From an uncultured Collinsella sp. (lineage in GTDB: Bacteria; Actinomycetota; Coriobacteriia; Coriobacteriales; Coriobacteriaceae), in assembly GCA_937925715.1 (NCBI GenBank), contig CALAMG010000038.1, positions 42,281-106,280 on the forward strand: DNA of 64,000 nucleotides, in the 5' to 3' direction. This document shows, piece by piece, positions 24,225 to 32,253 of the stretch. Position 1 is the first letter of the stretch, and each line of letters opens with the position of its first letter. The position numbers and the translations under genes were made by a program. The notes beneath the pieces were generated by a model. That model was not told the origin of the DNA. It saw only the letters and a list, made by a program, of their open reading frames with translations, and made no database searches.

Positions 24225-25019
24225 TTAGTCTTCGTCGTCTTCGAGCGGATCGTAGTCGGAATCGACACCGGCGGCTGCATGGGAACCGTTGAACTTGAAG
24301 CCCATGAAGACGACAGCCAGGCACACACCGATCAGAGCGACCGCGATGACGGACAGGTTGAGGTAAGCGGCGAGCAGGAAACCGATGAACAGGAACGGAG
24401 TCATACCCTTCTTGATCATCATGGTGAGCAGCAGGGCCAAGCCGTAGGCGGTCATGATCTTGGTCGAAACGTTAAGACCAGTGGACAGCCACTCGGGAAC
24501 CATGTTGACGATGGCCTGAACCAGGTCGGTGCCAACAAAGACGGCGAGGAAGATCGGCAGGAAGTACATGACGGCGTACAGACCGGAGCCGGCGCAGATG
24601 TGCATACGGTAGGCGGTCTTGAACTTTCCGTTATCGATCGCGTTATCTGCCACATGGGTGAGGGCGGCGATGATGGAACGGAACACGATGCCGAGGAGCT
24701 GACCCAGGACGGCGACCGGGATGGCGATCGTCATGGCGGTCTCGGCGGAAGCATCGGTCAGGCATGCGAAGGCAGCGGCCACGATGCCGCCCAGGACCAT
24801 ATCGGGCGGAACGGCAGCGCCGACCTGCACCAGGCCCATGGACACGAGCTCGACGGCGGCACCGACGGCAAGGCCGGTGGGCACATCGCCCAGCAGCAGA
24901 CCGACGAGCGTAGCGCCAACGAGAGGCTGCTCGAAGTTAAGACGACCGAGCAGGCGGGAGTCCCACATGCAGAACACGCCGACGAGGCCGACGAGCACCG
25001 CACTGATGAACGTATTCAT
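24225..25019 (-). CDS. PTS mannose/fructose/sorbose-family component IIC
   Basis: Protein of 264 aa from ATG 25019 (GAAAGGAG upstream). The N-terminus MNTFISAVLVGLVGVFCMWD and the following FEQPLVGATLVGLLLGDVPTG are the IIC family signature. About six to eight transmembrane segments fill the protein, followed by an acidic C-terminal tail (DSDYDPLEDDED). It is the substrate-binding membrane subunit, encoded between IIAB and IID. Confidence 0.95.
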   Translation of the reverse strand: MNTFISAVLVGLVGVFCMWDSRLLGRLNFEQPLVGATLVGLLLGDVPTGLAVGAAVELVSMGLVQVGAAVPPDMVLGGIVAAAFACLTDASAETAMTIAIPVAVLGQLLGIVFRSIIAALTHVADNAIDNGKFKTAYRMHICAGSGLYAVMYFLPIFLAVFVGTDLVQAIVNMVPEWLSTGLNVSTKIMTAYGLALLLTMMIKKGMTPFLFIGFLLAAYLNLSVIAVALIGVCLAVVFMGFKFNGSHAAAGVDSDYDPLEDDED

Positions 25020-25055
25020 ACCCTTCTCCTTTCAGTCAGGCAAAAGCCTGGTTGA

Positions 25056-25979
25056 TTACAGCTTGGCGTCGATGTCGACGCTCTGATACGTAGGGGTCTG
25101 CTGGACGTAGAGCTTAATGCCCATGTCGAGCAGCTGGTTGACGTCGGCCTTCTGGGTGGCGTCGAGGAAGACGGAGCTGTCCTTGCCGCCGACCTGATCG
25201 GCACCGTCGTGGTTGGCGGTGGCGCCCAAGTTGATGGCGTCGAGCTTGTAGCCCTGGCAGAACTGCAGCATCTCGGCAGTGTTGCCAAAGACGAACATGA
25301 CGCGCTCGCCGAGGGTGTTGAGCTTGTCCATCTTGGCGAGGGCACGCTCGACGGTGAAGACGTTCAGGCGAACGCCCTGGGGCTTGGCCAGCTTAAGAGC
25401 GCCCTTCTTGATGTCATCATTGGCGGCAGCGTTGTCGACGACGATGATGCGCTCGGCCTGAACCTTGGTGGTCCAGGTAAAGACGACCTGGCCGTGCAGC
25501 AGACGGTAGTCAAGACGTGCGAGGACGATCTTGGCGGGACCGGAGCTGTGACGGGACGCCTTGGCCTTCTTGGCGGGAGCCGCGGCGGTCTCGACCGGTG
25601 CGTTGGGGTTGGTCAGACCGGTGCGGGCCTCGTTGATGAGGGCCGCGAGCTCGGCACCCTTGACGGGGGCGGGGCTCATAGCGAGCGTCAGTGCCAGCGG
25701 AATATTGAAACCGCTGACAACCGTGAACTTCGTGCCGTTCTTGGAAAGCTCGACCATGTTGTTGTTGACCGAGCTGCCGAGCATATCGGTCAGCACATAG
25801 ACGGTGTCGTCCGCGTTGAACGTGGCGATCATGGCGTCCACCTTATTGGTGATGGGCTCCTTGTCGTCACGAGCAAGCGACACGACGTGGACGTTCGACA
25901 CGTCGCCGAGAACCATCTCGAGCGTGTCTTTGGCGCCTGCGGCCAGGCCGCCATGAGATGCGAGAATGATCTGATTCAT
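25056..25979 (-). CDS. PTS mannose-family fused components IIA-IIB
   Basis: Protein of 307 aa from ATG 25979 (AAGGAGGAGG upstream). IIA domain, residues 1-125, has the phosphorylated His in IILASHGGLAAGAK and MLGSSVNNN. An Ala/Pro/Lys-rich linker follows (about 127-147). The IIB domain, from about 150, has VLARLDYRLLHGQVVFTW with the second phospho-His. It transfers phosphate from HPr to the incoming sugar at the membrane. First gene of the IIAB-IIC-IID-SIS-HAD cluster; an operator-like palindrome overlaps its -10 region. Confidence 0.95.
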   Translation of the reverse strand: MNQIILASHGGLAAGAKDTLEMVLGDVSNVHVVSLARDDKEPITNKVDAMIATFNADDTVYVLTDMLGSSVNNNMVELSKNGTKFTVVSGFNIPLALTLAMSPAPVKGAELAALINEARTGLTNPNAPVETAAAPAKKAKASRHSSGPAKIVLARLDYRLLHGQVVFTWTTKVQAERIIVVDNAAANDDIKKGALKLAKPQGVRLNVFTVERALAKMDKLNTLGERVMFVFGNTAEMLQFCQGYKLDAINLGATANHDGADQVGGKDSSVFLDATQKADVNQLLDMGIKLYVQQTPTYQSVDIDAKL

Positions 25980-26005
25980 CTTGCCTCCTCCTTTTCGTTA
26001 TGGTC

Positions 26006-26025
26006 ATTATAACGTCTTATACGTT
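26006..26025 (-). promoter_or_regulatory. -10 box and palindromic operator of the PTS operon
   Basis: On the minus strand AACGTATAAGACGTT (an inverted repeat AACGT-N5-ACGTT, with a GTATA-AGAC core typical of UTRA regulators) runs into TATAAT, 27 bp before the IIAB start. Binding there would block RNA polymerase. No convincing -35 box was found. Confidence 0.5.
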
Positions 26026-26162
26026 GCTTATATTGCTAATTAGTATAAAGACCGTTCGCGGGTGAAAATCGACCGTTGACGGGTTTAACGTACTCGAAAC
26101 GTTGGGGCTGGATAGGCCGGCGCTGGCTGGATAACCCCAGGCCAGACGCCGTGCGCAACCCC

Positions 26163-27245
26163 CTATCGCACGAAGTACCAGGGGCTTTCTTGCACGGTGG
26201 GCTCCAAGGCAATGCCCGTGCGTTCCTTAAACAGATCCATGTCCTGCGATTTCTCTGTCCACCACGCGTTGGGCTTAAAGGTCATGCTCTCAACGACATG
26301 ACCGACAAACACACTGTTGCGCAGCTTGGAGAAGTCGGTGTTCATAATCAGGATGGACGCGAGCACCAGCACAATGCCCAGGACCTTGATCGCGCCGGCG
26401 GGCTCGGCATAGACACCAATGCCCAGCAGTACGGTGACGACCGTCTCGAAAGACATTACGACGGGAACCTTCGATGTCTCGAGTCCCATGGACAGACCCT
26501 GCATATATAGGATGTAGGCCACGGCTGTGGGGATGAGTCCAAAACCAAGGAACAGCAGCAGCAACTGTGGCGACATTGCCGCGGCGACATCCGGCCACGG
26601 AGCCGCGATAGCTGCCATAACCGCACCGCCAAAAACAAAGCCCCAAAACGTGACAGCCAGCGGGTGGACCGTCTTGGTTGCTATCCGGCTAAACACCGCG
26701 AGTGACGCACCACAAAGGCCTGCAATCACGCCCGACGTGACGCCCCAAACCGAAAAATGAAAACCGGAAAGGTCACCATTGGTCACTGCAAGCACGCAGC
26801 CAACGATGTTAAAGACAATGGCAACGAGCTTGTTGGGGGTCACGTCCTCGCGATAAAGCACGCGGCCGAGCATGACGCCAAACACCGGCGAGGTGTAGAG
26901 CAGCACCGAGGCCGTGGACATGCCCACCTCGCCCATGCACTCGTAATAGCAGGTGTTGGCGGCGGCCAAACCGACGATACCGACAAGCGCGCAGGGAACG
27001 AGCTCTTTAGGACTTGCCTTGAACAGAGCCAGCGGACCCTGAGCCACGGTAGACCCCTCACCCGGACGGCAGCCCATAAACATCAGGACCGGCGCCAAGA
27101 TAAGCGCTCCGACCAACAAGCGAAAGGCAGCCATGCTCTGGGACGAAACGCCCATGGCCGAGATGCCGTTTACAAAGATTCCGATGCTGCCCCACATAAG
27201 CGCGGCGACCAGCACCAGCACATAGCCCAGATTGCTTTTCTTCAA
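26163..27245 (-). CDS. DMT-superfamily exporter (two EamA domains)
   Basis: Protein of 360 aa. I place the start at TTG 27245 because GAGGAGG lies six bases upstream; an ATG 12 codons earlier (27281) has no ribosome site. Ten hydrophobic segments in two EamA repeats (YVLVLVAALMWGSIGIFVNG and SVWGVTSGVIAGLCGASLAV begin the halves), then a hydrophilic tail of about 50 residues that is not usual in the family. Probable metabolite exporter. It lies just upstream of the PTS operon on the same strand, but with its own AT-rich promoter region containing ACGTTATA motifs. Confidence 0.85.
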   Translation of the reverse strand: MKKSNLGYVLVLVAALMWGSIGIFVNGISAMGVSSQSMAAFRLLVGALILAPVLMFMGCRPGEGSTVAQGPLALFKASPKELVPCALVGIVGLAAANTCYYECMGEVGMSTASVLLYTSPVFGVMLGRVLYREDVTPNKLVAIVFNIVGCVLAVTNGDLSGFHFSVWGVTSGVIAGLCGASLAVFSRIATKTVHPLAVTFWGFVFGGAVMAAIAAPWPDVAAAMSPQLLLLFLGFGLIPTAVAYILYMQGLSMGLETSKVPVVMSFETVVTVLLGIGVYAEPAGAIKVLGIVLVLASILIMNTDFSKLRNSVFVGHVVESMTFKPNAWWTEKSQDMDLFKERTGIALEPTVQESPWYFVR

Positions 27246-27476
27246 CGCAGCCTCCTCGGTATTGTTTCCAATATGTTTCACACTACGTTATAGTCGTTAT
27301 ATACATTTTTCAAGACACAAATCGGCGAGCGGGAAAGTGATCCGTTTTCCTCCGTCCTCAGCGGATTACTTGGCGGTTGCGGTGGACTAGTTCCCAAATA
27401 GAGGCTTCAAGCCCCCAAACAGGAACTATTCCACCGCAACTTATGAGGACATCGAGCTGTTAGGCCGCTCTATCCC

Positions 27477-28469
27477 CTAGTAGTCGAGCTTCCACATGTA
27501 GCGGCGCGTCATGTAGTCCTTGTGGGTGACGGCGGAGAGCGCGCGCATATACACGTTGTTGAGGATCGGGGCAAAGATCAGGTGGTTGAAGTACTCGCTC
27601 ACGCTGTCCTTGATGTCGTTGAGGCCGAGCTCCTTGGCGTCGAGCTGATAGACGCGCTCGCCACCGTACTGGTTGACGAAGCGGATGCCGCGCTCGTCGT
27701 TGCAGCGGCTGCGGCCGACGCTGATGAGCTGGAACAGCGAGGTGCGCTTGTCCAGGATCTCGAAGGGGCCGTGGAAGAAGTCGCAGGTGTTGATGGTGCA
27801 GGAGTCGATCTGCAGCATCTCCTGCACGTTGCAGATGCTAAAGACGTAGGCGGCACCAAAAAGCGGGCCCTGAGCCATGACGTTGATGCAGGGCTTGTCG
27901 GCGTTCTGCTCGGCCCACTTGGCAGCGAGCGGACGGGTGTACTCGACGGCCTTGCGATAGATGGGATCGATCAGGTCGAAGGCGGCCATGGCGGTCTCGT
28001 ACTCGGCATAGCCCTCGGTCTGCTGCGTGAGCTCCATGGCGATCATGGTCACGACGGCGGAGTTGGTACGGCCCATGCAGGACTCGTCGACGGCCAGGCT
28101 GTCGTACTGGATCTTGTAGTCGCAGACCTCGGTGAGACCGGACTCGTCAACATAGATGGCGATGGTGCTGGCGCCGTGGTCCTTGGCGACCTGGGCGGCG
28201 ACGATGGTCTCCTTGGTGCCGCGCATGGACACGACGACGGCCAGAGTGTTCTCGTTGACGTAGGCCGGGGTGGCGTGCACGAACTCGTTGCTGGTGTAGC
28301 TGGAGCTCACGACCTGCGTGGCCTCGTGCTCCATAAAGTACTGGGCAGGATAGTTGCCGCCGTTGGATCCGCCAGCGCCAATCCACACGACGCGCTTGAT
28401 GCCGCCCTTGTCTGCCTTGTCAGCCAAAACCTGGGAGACGACATCCTTAACCTGTTCCTGAGTAGTCAT
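27477..28469 (-). CDS. SIS-domain protein, FrlB-like deglycase (paralogue 3)
   Basis: Protein of 330 aa from ATG 28469. SIS 1: RVVWIGAGGSNGGNYPAQYF and VVVSMRGTKETIVAAQVAKD; SIS 2: INVMAQGPLFGAAYVFSICN and CDFFHGPFEILDK. The end RRYMWKLDY groups it with paralogue 2. It is divergent from a GntR/UTRA gene across a 205-bp gap that carries two copies of a GCATACAAGTTA-type site, so it is likely controlled by that regulator. No transporter is directly adjacent; it may depend on the PTS at 23.4-26 kb. Confidence 0.82.
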   Translation of the reverse strand: MTTQEQVKDVVSQVLADKADKGGIKRVVWIGAGGSNGGNYPAQYFMEHEATQVVSSSYTSNEFVHATPAYVNENTLAVVVSMRGTKETIVAAQVAKDHGASTIAIYVDESGLTEVCDYKIQYDSLAVDESCMGRTNSAVVTMIAMELTQQTEGYAEYETAMAAFDLIDPIYRKAVEYTRPLAAKWAEQNADKPCINVMAQGPLFGAAYVFSICNVQEMLQIDSCTINTCDFFHGPFEILDKRTSLFQLISVGRSRCNDERGIRFVNQYGGERVYQLDAKELGLNDIKDSVSEYFNHLIFAPILNNVYMRALSAVTHKDYMTRRYMWKLDY

Positions 28470-28507
28470 CGTGCATCAGCCTTTCTTCTCGTTTGATGCT
28501 CTCGATG

Positions 28508-28526
28508 GCATACAAGTTACATACAT
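28508..28526. promoter_or_regulatory. candidate GntR operator near SIS paralogue 3
   Basis: GCATACAAGTTACATACAT, 39 bp upstream of the SIS start. The first 12 bases are repeated exactly at 28648-28659. Confidence 0.55.
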
Positions 28527-28646
28527 GTTTTGGTTATGTCGACTAGTTGTATGCTATATTTATCTTAGAAATTTTGCTGATGCGATTTTTGATAATTGGC
28601 TACCAGCGGTTTTGTTGTTGTATTGAATACATGCTTGATTAGATTC

Positions 28647-28666
28647 GCATACAAGTTAGATACAGG
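28647..28666. promoter_or_regulatory. candidate autoregulatory GntR operator
   Basis: CGCATACAAGTTAGATACAG, directly in front of the GntR start at 28675. It shares GCATACAAGTTA-N-ATACA with 28508-28526. Confidence 0.55.
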
Positions 28667-28674
28667 TTGATCGC

Positions 28675-29397
28675 ATGAACGCTTCGTCTAAAAAGAAACT
28701 GGCCCAATACGAGCACTTGGCGGGCATGCTGCGCGACCGCATCGCCGCCGGCATCTACGCACGCGGAGACAAGCTGCCGTCCGAGATGGAACTCATGGAC
28801 GAATCGGGGCTGTCGCGCAGCACCGTGCGCCATGCCCTTAAGGTGCTCGTTGATGAGGGTCTGGTTCGCACCGAGCGCGGGCGTGGTGCCTTTGTGGCCG
28901 ACACGCCGGCGCTCCACGAGAACAACCTGGTGTTTTCGAGCTATACCAAGCAGGTCGAAGGTCAGGGCATGAAGCCCACCACGCGCACCGTGGACTCGGG
29001 CTTTGCCAAGGCGGCCGGCAGCATAGCTAAGTTCTTTGACGCCGCCGTGGGCAGCAAGCTCGTCAAACTTGTCCGTCTGCGCTACCTGGACGACGTGCCG
29101 CTGTGCCTGGAGACCACCTACCTGCCGCCAAGCTTCGAGACGCTCATCGATCGCGATATCAACGGTTCGCTCTACGCGACGCTGCGCCAAGAATTCCATC
29201 GCGCGCCGGCACAGGGGCATAAGACCTTTGAGGTGTGCTACGCCTCGCAAAACGAGGCGTTTTTGCTCAACGTCGAGCGCGGGCAGGCACTAATCCTGAT
29301 CACCGACTACGTCTACGACACCGACGGCCGCCCGCTCCATGTCTCCAAGCGCATCCAACGCACCGACCGTGCCAAATACACCGAACCCATCGGCTAA
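28675..29397 (+). CDS. GntR/HutC-family regulator (UTRA), divergent from SIS paralogue 3
   Basis: Protein of 240 aa. The winged helix occupies about residues 10-78 (KLPSEMELMDESGLSRSTVRHALKVLVDEGL, TERGRGAFVADTP). The UTRA domain follows (VGSKLVKLVRLRYLDDVPLC, LETTYLPPSFETLIDRD, C-terminal LILITDYVYDTDGRPLHVSKR). It is more distant from the other two GntR proteins here than they are from each other. Divergent position and shared upstream sites indicate that it regulates itself and SIS paralogue 3. No strong Shine-Dalgarno is present; GGTTGATCGC precedes the ATG. Confidence 0.9.
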   Translation: MNASSKKKLAQYEHLAGMLRDRIAAGIYARGDKLPSEMELMDESGLSRSTVRHALKVLVDEGLVRTERGRGAFVADTPALHENNLVFSSYTKQVEGQGMKPTTRTVDSGFAKAAGSIAKFFDAAVGSKLVKLVRLRYLDDVPLCLETTYLPPSFETLIDRDINGSLYATLRQEFHRAPAQGHKTFEVCYASQNEAFLLNVERGQALILITDYVYDTDGRPLHVSKRIQRTDRAKYTEPIG

Positions 29398-29405
29398 CCA
29401 ACACC

Positions 29406-29446
29406 AAAACCACCACAAAGGGGACAGGCACCTTTGTGGTGGTTTT
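29406..29446 (+). terminator. terminator of the GntR gene
   Basis: AAAACCACCACAAAGG pairs perfectly with CCTTTGTGGTGGTTTT around GGACAGGCA. The symmetrical A and T tracts allow termination in both directions, serving also the convergent GNAT gene. Confidence 0.88.
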
Positions 29447-30026
29447 AGGCGAGGAGGTCGGGGAACCAGGTTGGCTTAGGTTGGTTAGGGACGCGCTCGG
29501 CCAGGACCAGCTCCATCCAGCACATGTCGTACCAGCGGCCGAACTTTTGGGCGCAGCGGTCGAAGGCGCCCACCAGGCGATATCCCATATGGGCATGGAA
29601 ATCCTGGCTGTTGTGCGTCAGGTACTCGTCGTCCTTGTCGTGCGGCACGGCAATGAGCGCGCACATGTTGGTGATGCCCATCGCGATCAGACATTGCTTG
29701 AGCGCGTCGTGCAGCTTGCGGCCCAGCCCGCCGTGGCGCACATCGCGCGCCAGGTAGATCGATGTCTCGACCGACCAGTCGTACGCCTCGCGGCTGTTAA
29801 GCGAACTCACGTAGGCATAGCCTACCGGACGCCCGTCCAACTCCATCACCAAATATGGATAGCGCTTGAGCGTACGCTCGATGCGCCCAGCGAACTCCTC
29901 AACGCTCGGCACCTCGTATTCGCAGGTAATCGCCGTCTGGCGCACATACGGCTCATAGATGGCAAGCAACGCCGGCGCATCATCGGGCGTCGCCAGGCGA
30001 ATCGTCGGCTCGGACATCTCGGTCAT
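29445..30026 (-). CDS. GNAT-family N-acetyltransferase (PAT-like)
   Basis: Protein of 193 aa from ATG 30026. The order of motifs is that of phosphinothricin/methionine-sulfoximine-type acetyltransferases: IRLATPDDAPALLAIYEPYV at the N-terminus, VGYAYVSSLNSREAYDWSVE, then the acetyl-CoA loop YLARDVRHGGLGRKLHDAL and FHAHMGYRLVGAFDRCAQKFGRWYD. It probably N-acetylates a small amine or amino acid analogue in the cytoplasm. The gene has its own site (GGGAGAAGGG) and is separated from the aldolase by a terminator. Confidence 0.9.
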   Translation of the reverse strand: MTEMSEPTIRLATPDDAPALLAIYEPYVRQTAITCEYEVPSVEEFAGRIERTLKRYPYLVMELDGRPVGYAYVSSLNSREAYDWSVETSIYLARDVRHGGLGRKLHDALKQCLIAMGITNMCALIAVPHDKDDEYLTHNSQDFHAHMGYRLVGAFDRCAQKFGRWYDMCWMELVLAERVPNQPKPTWFPDLLA

Positions 30027-30049
30027 ACAACCCTTCTCCCCAAAAGCAA

Positions 30050-30087
30050 AGGCCGCCCTGCGCCAAGCTCAGGCGCAGGGCGGCCCC
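30050..30087 (-). terminator. terminator of the threonine aldolase gene
   Basis: Stem GGGGCCGCCCTGCGCC / GGCGCAGGGCGGCC(TTT), 17 bp after the aldolase stop, followed by TTTGCTTTT on the minus strand. Confidence 0.85.
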
Positions 30088-30103
30088 TTGTCATTACATC
30101 AGG

Positions 30104-31129
30104 CTACAGGACAGCCGCCAACGCGTCGATATCCTCCTGCGTCGTGGCCCAGCTGGTGCAAAAGCGCACCACCGTGTGAGTATCGTCGTACTTTTCCCAG
30201 TACTCGATCGAGGCATGCTCGCGAATGCGGGCCATGTCCTCGTTGGGCAGAATCACGAACTGCTGGTTGGTCGGCGTCTCCAAGAAGAACTGGTAGCCGC
30301 GCTCGTGCAGCACGCGACGAAGCGCCTGAGCGGTCTCAATCGCCTGGTGACCAATCTCAAAATACAGGCCGTCGGTAAAGAGCGCCTCAAACTGCACGCC
30401 CGTGAGGCGGCCCTTGGCCAGCAACGCACCGTGCTGCTTAATGCGCGGAATGGGATGCGCCGGGGCGTGCATGCCGCAAAACACCACGGCCTCGCCGCAG
30501 AGCGCGCCGCACTTGGTGCCGCCGATGTAGAACACGTCGCACAGCTGCGCCAGCTCGGGCAGGGTAATGTCGCACTCATCGGCCGCCAGCGCATAGGCCA
30601 GGCGAGCGCCATCCACAAACAGCGGAATCTCGCGCTTCTGGCACACCGCGTGAATCGCCGCGAGCTCGGCCTTGGAGTACAGCATGCCGTACTCGGTCGA
30701 TATGCTCACGCACACGGCGCCCGGGAACACCGTGTGCTCGTAGCTCTCGTTTTCGTAGAACACCTGGATATAGTTCTCGAGGTCCTCGGCGTGCATCTTG
30801 CCCTCGTAGCCGGGGATGGTGAGCACCTTGTGGCCGCCAAACTCGATGGCGCCCGCCTCGTGGCAGGCGACGTGGCCAGTCTCGGCAGCAACGACGCCCT
30901 CGTAGGGCGCAAGCAGCATGTCGATCACCGTCGCGTTGGCCTGCGTGCCGCCCACCAGAAAAAACACGTCGGCATCGGGGGCCTGACAGGCCTCGCGGAT
31001 AAGCTGCCTGGCACGCTCGGTGTGCGCATCGGTACCGTAGCCGGGCTGCGGCTCCATGTTGGTATCGACGAGCGCCTGCAGCACTGCCGGATGTGCGCCG
31101 TGGGAATAGTCGTTGTTGAACGCGAGCAT
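30104..31129 (-). CDS. low-specificity L-threonine aldolase (beta-eliminating lyase family)
   Basis: Protein of 341 aa from ATG 31129 (GAGAGG upstream). PLP-dependent, fold type I: cleaves L-threonine/allo-threonine to glycine and acetaldehyde. FNNDYSHGAHPAVLQAL at the N-terminus, the phosphate-binding GGTQANA, HVACHEAGAIEF, PLFVDGARLAYAL (Asp to the PLP ring), and the Schiff-base Lys in YIGGTKCGALCGEA. Length matches the family (330-350). It stands alone. Alternative names in this family (beta-eliminating lyase) are possible, but the motifs favour the aldolase. Confidence 0.92.
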   Translation of the reverse strand: MLAFNNDYSHGAHPAVLQALVDTNMEPQPGYGTDAHTERARQLIREACQAPDADVFFLVGGTQANATVIDMLLAPYEGVVAAETGHVACHEAGAIEFGGHKVLTIPGYEGKMHAEDLENYIQVFYENESYEHTVFPGAVCVSISTEYGMLYSKAELAAIHAVCQKREIPLFVDGARLAYALAADECDITLPELAQLCDVFYIGGTKCGALCGEAVVFCGMHAPAHPIPRIKQHGALLAKGRLTGVQFEALFTDGLYFEIGHQAIETAQALRRVLHERGYQFFLETPTNQQFVILPNEDMARIREHASIEYWEKYDDTHTVVRFCTSWATTQEDIDALAAVL

Positions 31130-31174
31130 GGCAATCCTCTCTTACCGGGTATCGGCCAGATGATTCAAACGGAG

Positions 31175-32038
31175 CTATTGTACGCCGCTGGGATAGGCAA
31201 TGCGCGCGGCAAGGCACTCAAGCGCCAGCACCAGGGCAAAGCCGCAGCTCACGTCACTCAAAAAGTGCGCTCCGATCACGATGCGGCCAAACGCGACGAG
31301 CGCCGCGACCACAGCCGCCGTCCAAAAGACCACACGACGGCGCGACGGCTTTTCCTTAAAGGCCGTCGCGGGAAGCCCAGCGAGCATGAGGCCGATTGCC
31401 GCGTGCGCCGTGTGTCCGCTCGCAAACGACTTAAAGCCGTCCTTGACTACACCGGCGGCAATATAGGCCCACTTGTCGGGGTTGCCGATCACCCACCACG
31501 GCTGAAACTCGAGTCCCTGCGTCACCTCGATCACGCGCATGCGTGGGCGCGACCACAGCGGCTTGACAATCACGTTGAGGATGATGGCCTGAGCGACCCA
31601 CACGACAAGCACCATCAACGCCCAGCGCGTGAGCTCGTCGGGCTCGGTCGTGCGCGTGAGGCGATAGACGACAAGGTTAGCAGCGATGACCAGCACAAAC
31701 GTCAGCACCAGCTGAACCGCGATGAGCTTACCGCCAACCCGCAGGGACGAAACGATCTCGTAGCCGGCCAAGCCAACGTTGACGAGGATGCCGAGCGCAG
31801 TGAGCCATTTGCTCCCTCTGGAATCGGGACGCACCGCGCGCACGAGCATAACGCCCGCAATGCTCGCCGTCAGCTCAAACGGCAGCTCGCCGGCAGCCTC
31901 GATAAAGCGGCCGTACATGCTGCCGATGTTGAACAGCGCGCACGAGATCTGATAATCGAAGAAGCTGCCCACGCCCAGACAAAGGCACAGGACAACCGCG
32001 ATAATGGCGACATCTTTCTTATAGATGTATCCGAACAT
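31175..32038 (-). CDS. PAP2-superfamily membrane phosphatase
   Basis: Protein of 287 aa from ATG 32038 (GAAAGGAAAG upstream). Six or so transmembrane segments are present. The acid phosphatase signature reads K-x6-RP-like LWSRPRMRVIEV, then the central FASGHTAHA (PSGH-type motif), and ALVAFGRIVIGAHFLSDVSCG with the catalytic His (SRxxxxxHxxxD-type). It probably dephosphorylates a lipid phosphate on the outer face of the membrane. Adjacent genes are unrelated. It is separated from mfd by candidate RNA element A copy 2. Confidence 0.9.
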   Translation of the reverse strand: MFGYIYKKDVAIIAVVLCLCLGVGSFFDYQISCALFNIGSMYGRFIEAAGELPFELTASIAGVMLVRAVRPDSRGSKWLTALGILVNVGLAGYEIVSSLRVGGKLIAVQLVLTFVLVIAANLVVYRLTRTTEPDELTRWALMVLVVWVAQAIILNVIVKPLWSRPRMRVIEVTQGLEFQPWWVIGNPDKWAYIAAGVVKDGFKSFASGHTAHAAIGLMLAGLPATAFKEKPSRRRVVFWTAAVVAALVAFGRIVIGAHFLSDVSCGFALVLALECLAARIAYPSGVQ

Positions 32039-32121
32039 GCTTTCCTTTCGGTCGGGCGAAGGGCGGTCAACCTGCAATGTGGGTGAGACGAAGATGGCTT
32101 TGTCCCGTAAATACTCTTACA

Positions 32122-32253
32122 GGTTGAGCATAAGTAAGCGAAAACGTTCCATTTGTGGCAAGGTGGCCCGAAGGAGGAGGGAAGCGTACTTGCGTACGCG
32201 ACCGACGAGTGAGGGTCAGATTGCCCAAATGGAACGTTTGCAGCGTCGACCCG
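32122..32253 (-). ncRNA. candidate structured RNA, family A copy 2 (directly 3' of mfd)
   Basis: It shares long conserved blocks with 19166-19292: GTTGAGCATAAGT-AGCGAAA, GAGGAGGGAAGCGTACTT, CGACCGACGA, GTCAGATTGCC and TTTGCAGCGTCGA on the plus strand. The outer stem is AAACGTTCCATTTG (32142-32155) with 32226-32239, a different sequence from copy 1 but fully paired. The middle stem is TGACCC/GGGCCA here against TGACGT/ACGTCA there. The inner hairpin GCGTAC-GCAA-GTACGC is kept. It begins where the mfd stop codon ends. Confidence 0.55.
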
